Shown here: positions 42,243 to 53,105 of the stretch, one piece after another
Position numbering within the stretch: the first letter of the stretch is position 1
Layout of the letters: each line of letters starts with the position of its first letter
NCBI RefSeq assembly: GCF_028372415.1
Contig: NC_092879.1
Coordinates: 96,973,067-97,037,066 of the forward strand
DNA from: Notamacropus eugenii
Lineage: Eukaryota > Chordata > Mammalia > Diprotodontia > Macropodidae
DNA length: 64,000 nt
Reading direction: 5' to 3'
The notes under the pieces: generated by a model
The model's database searches: none
What the model was told of the DNA's origin: nothing
What the model saw: the letters and a program-made list of their open reading frames with translations, nothing else
Made by a program: the position numbers and the translations under genes

Positions 42243-42690
42243 GAGTCCTGAAGAAGTAGCTGGGGTTTGTAAAGGGACATGGGAGGATGGAATTCACTGG
42301 GGCCTCTTTCTTCCACTCAATGACTGGGTTGGGCTGGGATAAACCCTTAGCGGGGGAAAGGGCCCCGTCCTTGACCCAGACTGGGCACTGGAAAAATGGA
42401 AATCTCTTGTTACCTTGAACTTTGCTGAAAGAGCTTAAGGAGAAGTGGGGGAGGGAGAGGGGACTGGGATGTCTGGGAACGTGAGGGTGAAATCCCGAAT
42501 ACCTGACAATGTACATTTTCAGAAAGGAAACAAAGGAGGCTGGACTGCTAGGGGGAAAAGGGGGGGGAGGTATAGGGGGAGAGAAGGCGCCTCTGCCCAA
42601 ATCTCTAGGTCAACAGCCAGCCACACCCACACAGCTGCAGCCAGCTGTGTCCTGCTGCAAGTTTGGGTCCTTGGAATCTGGTGGCTTCAG
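42243..42690. other. Single-copy sequence, no gene seen
   Basis: Includes ccacacccacacagctgcag with an adjacent CAGCTGTG E-box near 42621-42650, a KLF/E-box combination that could be regulatory. No exon recognised. Confidence 0.4.
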
Positions 42691-43235
42691 GAAGAGAAGA
42701 ATCAGAGATTGAGAGTTGAAGGGATTTTCATCTAGGCCAACCTTGTTACGTCCCAGACAAAGAAACTGAGTTTCAGAGGTGAAACTGGGGCCCAGAAAGG
42801 TTCAAACACTTGTCCCCAGGCCACACCAGGAAAAGGCAGATGAGCTGGGATGAGAACCCAGGTAGTCTGACTTCAAATCCAGTAATTTTCCCTCGAGTTC
42901 CTAGAGAATCTCTGGGCAGAAGGGGGTGACAGAGGAGAAAGGTTGTTAGAGTAGACGGCTGCCAGAGACCTGAGTTCAAGTTGCAGCTTGGCTAGTGACC
43001 ATGTAACTTTGGGGAGGTTACAAGTCATAGGACCTAGAGCTAAAATGAACCTTTCCTTCTACAGAGGAGGAAACTGAGGTCTGGCGAGGGGAAAGGATTT
43101 GCCCAAGGTCACACAGCCAGTCCAATAAGTGACAAAGCCGGTGTTCCACACCAAGCCTCCCTTTCTCTCTTTGAGCCTGTTTCCTCTTCTATAAAATTAA
43201 GAGATTGAATACCATCATTTCTAAGGTGCCTGTAG
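42691..43235. repeat. Cluster of partial MIR-family SINEs
   Basis: 42740-42890 is antisense (gacaaagaaactgagtttca, ggttcaaacacttgtcccca). 43040-43150 is antisense (ctacagaggaggaaactgag, aaggtcacacagccag). 43165-43230 is a sense 3' part (ttgagcctgtttcctcttct, aaattaagagattgaatacc). Confidence 0.75.
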
Positions 43236-43434
43236 CTCCGCAATGCTATCATGTTGTTTATGTCCCTCTGAGGAACTCCCAGAGTCTGGGTTCGAGCTAG
43301 GAGATCAGCATCAGCTATTGGACCCAGAGCCCAATCAGAGAGGACTGCATTCCTCAACGACCCAGAGAGTAGCTGGAGTAGTAGGGAGGGAGAAGTCAGA
43401 GATAGCAAACACTAAAAGCAACTTGATCCCCTAA
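43236..43434. other. Unassigned sequence
   Basis: Nothing recognised. Confidence 0.35.
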
Positions 43435-43525
43435 GAATATTTCAGCTCTACAAAGACCCCTTAAGTGCCCACTGTGTGCTGGCCCTGCCCTAGGCACTGG
43501 GGATGGAAATCTCCAAAAGGGAAGT
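43435..43525 (-). repeat. L2 LINE 3' end, antisense
   Basis: Words ccttaagtgcccactgtgtg and gccctaggcactggggatgg are the reverse complement of the L2 terminus. The 43850-44790 block is probably the rest of the same copy. Confidence 0.65.
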
Positions 43526-43849
43526 CACCATGGTCAGCTGGAGAGCTCCCATGGAAGCCTGGAGGCCATGATTGAAGGAAGCAGGGTGTTCGTGGCCAAG
43601 AGAAGAGGAAAAGGGGAGAGCAACTCCTAAAAAGAATCTGAAAGGTGGTTCTACAGACCAGAACCATGAGCCGTTTTGGCCCAGACTCCGGCTGGATGTT
43701 GGGAACCTGAGGAGACAAAGAGGGGCAGCCTCAAGGCAGGTGCTCAGGCAGATGCTAGATGATCCCTTCCAGGGTTAACCCAAAGGGGGATGGCTTTTGG
43801 TAGATGGGTGGCACTGAGGCCTCTGCATTCCAAAGACAAACCAGAGAAC

Positions 43850-44790
43850 TATAGGCAGACACAGGCATAGGGTGTCGGGGTAACATTTAAGGGGGTACTA
43901 GCTCCACTTGGAAGGAAAGAAAGGAGCCTGAGTCAGGAAGAGGCCAGTTTGGAGGTAGGGTATGCCAGTGGGACTCAACAAAAGCATGGAGGCAGGCCAG
44001 GGTAGGTCAAGTTCAAGGAACAGTAATTAGGCCAATTCAGCTGGAATACAAGTGTGTGAAGGGGAGTGATGAGCAAAAAAGCCTGGGAAGTCAGGTTGTA
44101 ACCACGTTGTGGGGAGCCTGAAATGTCTGTGGAGCCTCGTTTCAACCCTGGAGGCACCATCATGGTGACTGGCAAAGGGGAGGGGCACTGGAGGCAGGGA
44201 GAGCAATTCGATTCAATGCAACTCAACAACCCTACCTTACAATAGTCTAACTGGGAGGCCAAGAGGTTCTGAACTGGGGTGGGGGACAAGTGGGGGAGAG
44301 GGGATGGATATGGTGCAAGTCAAATCCAAAAGACTTTGTTCAAAACGGGGATGGAAAATCACTGGACTGGGGAGTCATGTGCATTGAGGTCATAGAACCC
44401 AGTGGAGGTGATGAGGGTACCAAGTGGGAAAATGAAGGGGAGAAAAGAGGCCCAGGGAAAAGTTTTGGGGGGAGAGCAGAGGGGCTCATCCTGTAGGATC
44501 AGGAGAAGCCAGTAAAGGAGACTGGGAAAGAGCTGCAGAAGAGTGGGAGAAAACCCCAAAGAAACATAAGAGAACAGGCTCTGGGAACCCTAGGAAGAAA
44601 CAGCATCCAGGATGGTAAAATGGCCCTACAGTGAAGTGTTGTGGAAAAGTCAAGGACAAAGGTCACAGGAAGGCAGGTGACTTAGCAACCAAGAGATCCC
44701 TGGTAACCTTGGAGAGAGCAGTTTCAGCAGAGGGGGAGGGGGCTGTCAAGGCCAGATTGCAAAATAACCCCTTGTGATGAGTGAGGGCTA
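43850..44790 (-). mobile_element. L2 LINE 3' half, antisense
   Basis: Plus-strand markers are aattcagctggaatacaagt, tgaaggggagtgatgagcaa, ggaggcagggagagcaattc, aatagtctaactgggaggcc, caagagatccctggtaacct and tggagagagcagtttcagc. Together they give the L2 C-terminal region and 3' end reversed. Indels abound. Confidence 0.72.
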
Positions 44791-45369
44791 ACAAAATGGA
44801 GGCACCCAATAGAGGCCCTATTTGCTCCACCTTGAACCAGGGCCCACGGTTAAACTGTTGGCAAAGCTGGGTGAAAAGACCACTTTCTTTTCAGGAAAAT
44901 GGGACAGATTCTTTCCCTGAGCATCTGGAAAGGATGGTCTGGGAATCCCTCCTAAGAGCTGACTTAGAACAGGTCTGCTAAGTGGGGAGTTTGTGGCCAA
45001 TATTCCTGCCCAGAGCTCTGGAGGGTTCAATGACCCAACACCCATTTCATGAGCCCCTAGAACTTCCTGAGTAGTGGTGGGCAGGAAGGGCACTTCTGCT
45101 TGGAGCTCATTTCTATCAGGCACTTCTGACATTGCTAACGTGGCCATCCTCGTCCCTCAAAGGCTCACTTGTTCTCTGAGGAGAGCAAATGCCTCATTAA
45201 TCATCTCCATGTGAGATCCTGGCCTTCAATCACCTGAACTGTGACAAACAGGGACGTTGGCCAGTTTCTACCAGTCCTGAGGGGCACATTTGGCCTTGAC
45301 CCCTCACTGTTTTTTTTTCTTGCTTGGGCATCCGTTAACTCTTCCTATGCTCGTGGACTCTGACCCTTG
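44791..45369. other. Single-copy sequence, no gene seen
   Basis: Opposing frames at 44781-44981 (+) and 44818-45147 (-) are shadows. No splice-supported exon. Confidence 0.4.
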
Positions 45370-45700
45370 GAGCTTGGAATCTGAGGACCTGGTTTCGAAG
45401 TCTGGCTCTTCTGCTTCCTTGAATAAATCCTGCCTCCTCTGGGCCTCAGTTTTCTCATCTGTCGAATGAAGTGGTTGGCTTGGATAATTTCCAACTCAAA
45501 GCCCTATAATCTGAAATCTGTTTCCCTCCTGGTGCTATAAAATAAGGGCTGGACTGGATGATCTCTAAAGTCCCTTCTGGAATGTTCTATAATCTGGTTA
45601 CTAGATAATCTCTGAAGTCCTTCTAGCTCTAAATTCCTTCCTCTCTCTAGACCTCAGTTTCCTTTTCTGTAAAATGAGGCTGCTGGACTAATGCTGGACT
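45370..45700 (+). repeat. MIR-type SINE with repeated 3' segments, sense
   Basis: 45400-45500 is a SINE core (ctgggcctcagttttctcat). It is followed by three rounds of a 'ctggatgatctctaaagtcccttc / attctataatct' motif at about 45475, 45550 and 45605, and another core at 45650 (gacctcagtttccttttctg). This suggests local duplication or tandem insertion. Confidence 0.7.
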
Positions 45701-45709
45701 GATGGCTAA

Positions 45710-46070
45710 GTTCACATACAGCTCAACAGCCCATGATCTTGGCCTCCTTGATAGCAGAGACTGAGTCTTCTCCCTTTGCCCAGCTCAGGCCTTTGTAAGA
45801 TGAAACACTGAATATTTGCTGATCTAGAACATCATCAGACCGGATTTGGATCCAAGTTATCGGAAAGGGAACTAGCCACTTTGTAAAACGGGCCATGTTT
45901 GCCTCCCCTACTGTCAAGTGTTCTTGTTTTGTTTCCAGCACCAGTGCTGATGGGTCTAGTCTCTGGCGCTCATTAGCTGAGAGACACTGAAAAAAGAGAA
46001 TCAGCCTCTCTGCAAGCCACTGTTTACCTGTCAAATAAACAGGATAAACTTGCCTGCCTTCCCTCCCAGG
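45710..46070. promoter_or_regulatory. Repeat-free block; candidate conserved enhancer
   Basis: The sequence contains FOX-like words (tttacctgtcaaataaacagg), ttgtaagatgaaacactgaa, and a TGCTGATG/CTCATTAGC pair. No known repeat. Proposed from texture and motif density only. Confidence 0.3.
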
Positions 46071-46535
46071 GTTAGTGTGCTTGAGCACTGACCCTTCAGG
46101 AGGCTCTAGGAATGAGAGGCCCAGACAGAGCCTCCTGACTAACATTCTGGAGCAGTCCTGGAATTCTGTCCTTCCCTTCTCCCACCTGCAACTCCTTTTT
46201 GGGATTTGTTTGGTTTTTTCATTATCATTTATTTCCTGGAGGTGTCCAGCCCCTTTCCTCCTCCCACCTAGGGGCCAGCAGGCTTGGCTGTGTTGCTCAC
46301 CTTCTCCATTCTCCCACTAGCTCTGCTTAACCTCAGCTTGGGGCAAATAACCCTTCCCCAGAGGCCAGCTAGCCTGGGCCTCTTCAAGCTGCCAGAGCAG
46401 ACATGGTATTTAAACTGAAGACAGACCCCTCTTCCCAGGCAAGTCCTCAGGGACCTGCATCACCCAGAGGTGATCCCAGGTTACTCCTGCAGGTGCTTGG
46501 GGACCAGGCTGCAGGCAGCTGCAGCTGTTTTGCTT
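46071..46535. other. Single-copy sequence, no gene seen
   Basis: Includes E-box-like ctgcagctgcagctg-type words near 46510. No exon recognised. Confidence 0.4.
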
Positions 46536-46568
46536 GGGGGGGGGGGGGGCTAGGCCCCCCCCCCCCCC
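46536..46568. repeat. G14-CTAGG-C14 near-perfect inverted repeat
   Basis: Fourteen G, then CTAGG, then fourteen C. The arms can pair perfectly in a hairpin with a 5-base loop, or each strand can form G-quadruplex/i-motif structures. It may be real, or it may be an assembly or homopolymer-calling artefact. Confidence 0.9.
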
Positions 46569-47465
46569 AGGAACTTGGCTAAGGAATACAGCTCAGGAAA
46601 CTCCACTAGAATTCCCATATTGCCATTTTCCACACATGGATCATGCTTCTAGCTTCCTGTGTCTGGACCAGGAGTGTGTTCATGGGAAAGGAGGAGGAGG
46701 GGTTGGGGCTGGGGAGAGAGATCCAAAAGGAGTACCCATTGAGTCAGTGCTGGGATCCCATGTATCTGCCTTTGTCCTTTTCCTGTCCAGATAAAGCTGT
46801 TATTTTCGGGTCAGCTGGTCTCAGCATGTGCTGGGCTAGTGTGCTGGCCCACCCAAGGATAACCTGTCCAGGACAAGTCCAGCTCATACCTCTCCCGGGG
46901 CCTGCTAGCAGCACCCTCTTCCCCATCGTGGTCTGATTCCTTCGCCTCAGCTCTGGAATGTACTCGGGCTTCTTTTGTTCACAAGGCAATTGGAGGATGA
47001 TGTGTTCATTTGGAACTCCCCGGCAGCTGGGGGTGGGAGTACCACACAGTCGCAGCCACACTGATCTGAGTCTTTCTTCCAACAGGAAGTAATCCAGGGA
47101 GCGGAGCCCCAATTCAGGGACTCTTCTTCACACTTTCCCACGTCCTGGGGAGCAGTTGGGGGAGACAAAGGACAGACATGAGCCCTCCTATGTTAACACA
47201 AGAGGAGCTGCCTTGCACACATTAAGCACTGATGGACATTAGACAAGACTGGTGATTTGGAAGGACAGTTCTGTCTGCAGACTTAGAGGGGGCAGGTCTG
47301 TCCTTGCCCCTCTTGAACAATACTGTGACTTTACACACAGGTGGACAACAGGCTGGTATTCCCCAGAGAGCTGGCCATATCTTAAGGCTGGGTTTCAAGC
47401 TACAGGGATGCTGGGAGCACTGCCCTAATGCACCTTAGGACACCTGGGATCTCCCCCTCTGCCAG
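46569..47465. other. Single-copy sequence, no gene seen
   Basis: Nearly 900 bases without recognised repeats. The longest frame is minus 46744-47112. I find no supporting splice sites or homology. Confidence 0.4.
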
Positions 47466-47955
47466 AACACTGTATTTGAGGATCAAATCTCAGATCTGCC
47501 TCTTTTGAGTGCCTGAGCAACCTTGGGCAAGGCTCTGTAAAAGAAGGGGGTTGAGCCCAATGGCCTTCAAGATCTAATTAGGGCCTTCCAGCCCTAATTA
47601 TCTCAAATGTTGGGAACCCGAGCAATCTGGCCCATAACACCTGGAATCACAGGACCCTTAGACTCCTGCCCCACCATTCGAAAGAAAAGAAAACGGAGGC
47701 CCAGAGAGGGGAAAGGGCTTGCTAATGGTCTGCAACTAAGAAGCAGCACAGCCAGTGAATAGCCCAATCCTCAGTCTCCTACTGGGCCCTGCTCCTATGT
47801 TGTCTTGGGTTACTAAAGCCAAAGAGAGAATGTCAGGCCCATCCCCTAATGAACTGGAGAGCTCAGGGAGGGCAAGGGCCAAGCCTGATTGTGCTTTGTA
47901 CCCATCCTGGCCCCTTGGAGGCTCTCAATAAGTCTGTGCAGGTGATGGACAGGCA
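47466..47955. repeat. MIR fragments (sense, antisense) and an L2 3' end
   Basis: 47490-47600 is sense (gagcaaccttgggcaaggct). 47680-47770 is antisense (gaaaacggaggcccagagag). 47875-47945 is a sense L2 end (ttgtgctttgtacccatcct, gctctcaataagtctg). Confidence 0.6.
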
Positions 47956-48834
47956 GGCAGAGGAGCCCCCTGGAAGAGGGGCAGGCTGAGTGGGGCTAGA
48001 AATTCAAGCAGCAATTTAAATACTCAAGTGTTTTCTCTGGGAAAACAACAAGTTGGGTTTTGAGAGAGGAGAAGGGGCCTCAGGGTCCCTGGGCAGAGAC
48101 AGCCAAAGAAAGGAATTGCGAGCTTCTGGGAATTGGGAAGATGGGGCCTGGGCCCCTTGGATCCCACGGACTTTTCCAGCTTTATTTCCTAGTACTCTAG
48201 GGCCAGTCAAACTGGCCTCCTGGCTAAGCTGGGACTCAGTCAACCTTCTCCCACCCTTGGGACTTTGCCTCCATCGTCTTTTGCTCTTCACCGGCACCCT
48301 GGGCCTCCCTTCCTTCCACTCCAGGTGACCCATCTCTTGGCTCCCATCCCAACATAGGACCAGACACACTGTGGCAATTTCAGCCCCCTCTGGCTAGTGA
48401 ATTCACTCTCCAGGGGAAATTGCCTCCCACTTCATGATTTGTATAGACTTCAGTTCTTATCTTGGCATAGACTAGAGAGATTTGCACGTAAAAGGCCGTT
48501 AATAAATGATTGTTGGGCCGAATCTAGAAGGAATTGTGGAAAGTCATCCAAAGAGGCATCATTTTATCAGTCGTCCTACCTCCCTTGCCCCTGGCATCTG
48601 AAGGAGCAGCAGAGACCTCAGTGTGGCCCCACAACTTTCCACCTTCAAGGCTAGGGCTCTATTTAACACAGCACCCATGTGCCCAAAGAGGATGTGGGGT
48701 CTTCCTCCGTCAAAGCTTCAGCAGCCACAGGGGTTGATTCTACAGGCTGACCTTCCTGCAGGCTCTCTCTCGAGTCTTCGGAAGGGTGAAACGGGGATTG
48801 TTAACTCCAGCTGAGAGACCAAGCAAGAGACACC
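47956..48834. other. Single-copy sequence, no gene seen
   Basis: Overlapping frames at 48016-48369 (-) and 48053-48328 (+) are shadows. An L2-like end (gttaataaatgattgttggg) occurs near 48499. Confidence 0.4.
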
Positions 48835-48930
48835 CAAGAAAGGGAGTGACTTGCCCAGGGTCACGCAGATGGTTAGTCTTTAGAAGTAGGATTGAAACCT
48901 AGGTCATTCACCTCCAGAGCCATCCATGGG
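48835..48930 (-). repeat. MIR SINE fragment, antisense
   Basis: Words agtgacttgcccagggtcac and gcagatggttagtctttaga match the reversed MIR core. Confidence 0.65.
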
Positions 48931-49276
48931 GACGGGAACTGGCCAATTAGAACCGAAGTTGTTGGCTGGAAAACCTCTCAACTCTACCCTGAACTGGGTA
49001 AGAGGGGCTAACTGAAGTATAGGCCCCAGGAGCTCCAGTCTCTAGGACTCCCAGAATGCCATTGACAGGGAGGGGCCCTTCCTATCCAGTAAAGCATCTG
49101 TATCTCACCCTTGAGTAGGATGGGAGGTAGGGAGGGGCAAGGGAGGCCCAAAGAGGCCCTAGAGGGGATTGGGGTGGGAGAGTGGGGGACAGTGCAGGTT
49201 GCAGACTGTTCCTTAGCTCTTTCCCTTCCCTTATGCTGCCCATCAAAGATGGCCATCTCAAAAATGTACTGTGTGT
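48931..49276. other. Unassigned sequence
   Basis: No repeat or exon recognised. Confidence 0.35.
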
Positions 49277-49475
49277 CCTTTCTTCCTCTCCTTTTCTTTC
49301 TTCCTTTGTGATTTCCTCCTTCTATCTTCCCTGCTTTCTTTCTTTTCCTTCCCCTTCTTTCTCTCCATTCTTCTTTTTACCTGGCACTCTATAAATGCTT
49401 ATTTCCTTTCTTTCTTTGCTTCTTTATTTTTTCCTTCCTGCCTTCCCTTTTTCCTTTCCTTTTTCCTTCTCTACT
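49277..49475. repeat. Polypyrimidine (TTCC/TTTC) tract
   Basis: About 200 bases of mostly T and C with a short mixed interruption (cctggcactctataaatgctt) near 49380-49400 that resembles an L2/MIR end. The Phe/Ser-rich plus frames here are artefacts. Confidence 0.88.
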
Positions 49476-50295
49476 AACAAAGGTTTGTGAAATTCAATAG
49501 AAAGAAATTGAAGAGACCTTTGAAACTACTCAAAACTCACCCCCCTCTTTGAAGCTTTCCCAGATCAGGGCCAAGATCATGGCAGATGCCCTTTTCCCAA
49601 ATGTTTTTACTGCAGGCCAGTTAGGGCCTTGCGTTTTCTCTCCATATGTTCCCAGGGGCTTGCCTCCATGGCTAATGCCAGGCCCAGCTCAATGGCCTCT
49701 CTACCAGTACTGTGGTCTGTTTGTGGATGTGTGGGTGGTGGGGTAAGGGTGGTCTGCTTTCCAACACTTTTCTGAGGTCCTGAATTCCATTTTCTATACA
49801 CAGTTCAGAGGCATGCTACCTTGTAGGGGGCACCTCTCCATCCATCTGCCAGACACTTGGTGCAGGAAGAAGCTGGTCACTGGCATGTGTCCCTTGGGGC
49901 TGAGCTGGCCTTGATTGGGGCTGAGCTGGCCTTGATTGAGGCTGTTCCTGCTTCGGGGGTCAAGGCACACTGGCTGTGGAATCTCTCCCAGCAGGCCCCT
50001 TTGCAGGCCTTTCTGTTTAGATTTCCCTGTTACATGTGAAATTTTCCAGGTGAGGGGGATCTGCAGAGAAGGGTGGTTTCCATGGTAAATGGTCTCAGCT
50101 GTGTTTGTTTCCCCAAGTCCCCTTTGAAGGACACACATAATCCCCACTGAAGGCCTGATCCTCTGTCTTTCCATCTTGCTCTTGGTACAAGTCAGGGTTC
50201 AAAAAGGAGCTTCGTTAGTCCAGTTACAAAACAGGGGCAGAATTTAATTTTTTTCCAAAAGCAGTGTGGACTAATTTGGGGAAGAGGGAGGCAAG
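49476..50295. other. Single-copy sequence with a two-copy direct repeat
   Basis: gggctgagctggccttgattg is present twice in tandem at about 49897-49938. The rest, including frames at 49794-50174 (-) and 49857-50039 (+), has no recognisable exon. Confidence 0.45.
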
Positions 50296-50840
50296 CTGGT
50301 GCTTTGGCAACACCACTGGACTTAGGATCAGGGTATTAACTGGGCTAGGAGACTTTTGGCAAGACTGCTGGATGTGTTTCTTCCTCTGTAAAATGAGGGA
50401 ACTGAACTAGAAAGCCCTAGGTGTATGACCCTCAGTTTTTTACACACGGAAATGACTGATTTTATTTTAATTTTTTTTTTAATAAGTTACAAAACCTCTA
50501 ATTTGTGAAGGAGGGAGCTCAGAATCAAGGACTGGGAAATCACCAAACTAGTTTCAGTTTGTCCAGCCCGGCCAGGAGGGTCAGGGAATGGGGGGTTCAA
50601 ATACTGCTTCTGTTCTCAGGCTTACTATCTGCCTGAACCTTTGGCACTTACTTAACCTTCCTGGGGCCGTTTCCTCATCTGTAAAGCTAAGAGGTTGTCT
50701 TCAGGTGTGTGCCTGGCCCTTGGACTAGGCTGCACAGGTGGAATCCTTTTCCTTTGGGGATTTGTATCTCCACTCAGTACCTGACACAAACATAGTAGGA
50801 GCTTTAAAAATGCTGCTTGAGTGACTGATTTTGAGATTCC
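50296..50840 (+). repeat. Three decayed SINE/L2 fragments, sense
   Basis: 50300-50420 (caccactggacttaggatca, tttcttcctctgtaaaatga), 50590-50695 (cctggggccgtttcctcatc) and 50735-50825 (ggatttgtatctccactcag, tagtaggagctttaaaaatg) are partial sense copies. Confidence 0.6.
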
Positions 50841-50984
50841 TTCATCTATGATCTTTGGAATCAACCTTGCACCTATTCCCCAAGAATGACCCTTTGCCTT
50901 TCTGTGCCTCAGTTTGCCCAATCCTTAGAATATAGCCAGGTTTCCTTTGCAAGGATGGGTTGGCCTCAATGGGTTCGAGGTTCT

Positions 50985-51062
50985 TGTTACACAGATTTAG
51001 GACTGGAAGAAATCATCTGCACCAACCATCCCTAAATACAGATGAGGAAACTGAGGCTAGAC
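50985..51062 (-). repeat. MIR SINE fragment, antisense
   Basis: Words ggactggaagaaatcatctg and atacagatgaggaaactgag match the reversed SINE. It directly borders the CpG island. Confidence 0.65.
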
Positions 51063-51363
51063 TGTTTGTCCTTCTCCGTGCACGCTTGAGCAGGGCACCA
51101 GAAGTCCAACTCTCTCGTTTTTCGCAGCTCCTCTATGGGATGCCCCCACCCGGTGCTGAGCGAAGGAGGGAAGAAGGGAGGGCGGGCGGCCAGGGAGTTG
51201 CCGCCTTGGTCAGGCCTTAAGGGAACTGCGGCCATGCTACTGTCACACCTCGACCGCCAGCCCCAGGAGCCCGGGCCAGGCTTCCCTCCTCGGGCGCCGA
51301 GCTCCGGGAGAAAGACAATAGCCTCTTGTTTGCCTTTATTAATTTGGAGGTAGGTTGGGGCGA

Positions 51364-51377
51364 GGGGGGGGGGGGGG
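51364..51377. repeat. G14 homopolymer in the CpG island
   Basis: Fourteen consecutive G. Similar runs inside or beside the island are C14 at 51959-51972, C15 at 52087-52101, G21 at 52503-52523 and C15 at 53038-53052. Confidence 0.95.
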
Positions 51378-52199
51378 AGGGGGATGATGGACGGCCCCGC
51401 GGGCCAATGGGCCGCGACGCCCGGGAGAAACCTTACCAACGGGCAGCGACAACGGGCGAGTAGGCGGGGTTTCCTCCCTCCCGCCCGCCCCCAGCCCCCG
51501 TCCCTGGTCCCCCGCGGCCCCCTCCCCCTCCCTGCCCCCTCGGATCATCGGCGGCTGCCCCGCCGGGTGGCTTACTGGCCCGGGCCGGGCCGGGCCGGGA
51601 TCTGGCCCGCCTGGGAGGTGGGCACTGGGCGGCGCTCCGCCTTCACTGCCCTGCGGGGGCTGCCCGAGGAGGAGCGCGGCGGGGCCGGGGCCGCCGGCCG
51701 GAGCCCAGCGCCGCAGCACCGGCCGCGACAGCGCCGCGACCGGCCAAGGAGCACGCCGGGCGGGGGGCCCGGAGAGCGGCACGGCACGGCTGCCCGCTCC
51801 ACTCCTTTCTTCCTCTCCCCCACCCCCTCTTCCTCCTCTTCCTCCGCCTCCCCTTCGGCCCCCGGGGCTGCTGCTGGCCTCCGTCCCGGGTGCCCACCCG
51901 GTGGATGGCACCGAGGCTCGCAGCACCTCAAGCTGCCACGTTTCTGGGTGCGTCGGGACCCCCCCCCCCCCCAGGCCTGCCGGCCCCCGCCCTCCTCCCT
52001 CCGCCCTCTCCCGGTCCCCGGGACCCCGCCGCTCAATTGTTTGAAACTTCCCCGCCCCTCGGCCCCTCCCCCTTCCCTCCTCTCCGCCCCCCCCCCCCCC
52101 CAGCGGCCGTTCGGGCCGGACTGGGTCCCTTTTCTCCCCTCCCCCTCCCTCCTCCTCCTCCTCCTGCCCCCTGCCGCCCCCTGCCCCACCCCCCGCCCG

Positions 52200-52450
52200 G
52201 GGGCGGGCCGAGCCGTTCCCCAGCACAATAATAGCCAGACCCGCAGTGGTCCGCGGCCGCTCCGTCCATCCGTCCGTGGCCAGGTCCGCTCCGTCGGTGC
52301 CTTTGCCCGCTGGCAGCAGGCACGCCCCTTCTCTCCTCCAGGGCATCTCCGGCCGCCACCGCTGCCCCCACCACCCGCGCCCAGCAGAGACCACAAGGGC
52401 GGCTCAGCGCTGCGGCGCCCAGCCCCCGGCTCGGACCACCTGAGCCCGAG
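52200..52450 (+). other. Likely non-coding first exon (5' UTR) with splice donor
   Basis: The 3' part of the island ends in CCTGAGCCCGAG|GTAAGGCAG, an excellent donor with the exon edge at 52450. There is no convincing start codon in a coding context before the donor, so the exon would be 5' UTR. The transcription start is a guess, near the cccagcacaataatagcc block at about 52220. An acceptor candidate ctaactgtctgtgcag lies at 52717-52732. Alternatively a long first intron runs into the 57-64 kb region or beyond the window. Confidence 0.5.
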
Positions 52451-52502
52451 GTAAGGCAGCCTGGCAGGCTGGCAGGCAGCCGGCCCGGGGAGCGGGGGGA
52501 GC

Positions 52503-52523
52503 GGGGGGGGGGGGGGGGGGGGG
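52503..52523. repeat. G21 homopolymer just downstream of the donor
   Basis: Twenty-one consecutive G about 50 bases into the putative first intron. G-runs near a donor can act as intronic splicing enhancers or quadruplexes; that role is inference. Confidence 0.95.
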
Positions 52524-52650
52524 CACTTGGGACGGCGCGAGCGGCCGGGCGAGAGCACACGCGTGCCCCTGGTAGAAGGCAGCCCGTGAGGAGCCCCGCG
52601 GAGCTGCCTCTGGCCCCGTGGCCATCTGGGGCTGGAGCCCCTTGGCCCCC

Positions 52651-53105
52651 CGACCCCCCACCCCGCGTCGTGGTCCGTGGGTGCCCCAGCCGAGCAACGG
52701 TCTCGAACTCTCTCCCCTAACTGTCTGTGCAGAAGCCTGCTGTGCATGTGGCCCAGGCGCCCAGTTATGGACTCGACGACTGAATTTGTGAGGAGCCAGG
52801 GGTGCTGATTCCAGTGACAATCGGCATAGACTGGCAACAGATAATGAACTTAGAGCCAAGGGCAACCCGGGTCAAAAGAGACGGGGAAGAAAGGGACCCG
52901 GGCTGTTTGGCACTTTCTCCTCTTAGCAGACACTTTCAACTTTTAGATTTATCCAGTGCATTTGGAGTGAGGGTGGGGGGAAAAAAGGAGGAATAGAATG
53001 TTATAGTTGTTCCAGATGTTCATGGACTGATCGCCCTCCCCCCCCCCCCCCCACCTCCCATCCATAAATCAGTCATTCTTCAAGGCTGGGTGAGAGGTGC
53101 CCAGT
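52651..53105. other. Flank of the CpG island
   Basis: Contains the acceptor-like site at 52732 and possible exon sequence after it. A short frame from 52748 (MWPRRPVMDSTTEF...) stops at about 52807. Otherwise unassigned. Confidence 0.35.

Larger units (their letters stand above)
51075..52650. promoter_or_regulatory. Strong CpG island promoter region
   Basis: About 1.6 kb of very GC-rich DNA with dense CpG (for example gcggcgctccgcc, ccgcgacagcgccgcgaccgg, ggtccgcggccgctccgtcc) and GC-box words (ccccgcccctcgg). It lacks repeats. This is the best promoter in the window and probably unmethylated in the germ line. The long frames at 51339-52394 (-), 51384-52454 (+), 51572-52837 (-) and 52033-52560 (-) come from the lack of AT-rich stop codons and are not credible proteins. 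The gene it serves is not identified; bidirectional activity is possible. Confidence 0.85.

Noticed and set aside
46744..47112. 122-codon minus-strand frame
   Set aside because: No recognised protein and no matching splice signals; looks like chance in moderately GC-rich DNA.
51339..52837. Frames of 351, 356, 421 and 175 codons in the CpG island
   Set aside because: They overlap on both strands in GC-rich DNA with few stop codons, and show Pro/Arg/Gly-rich translations without domains.
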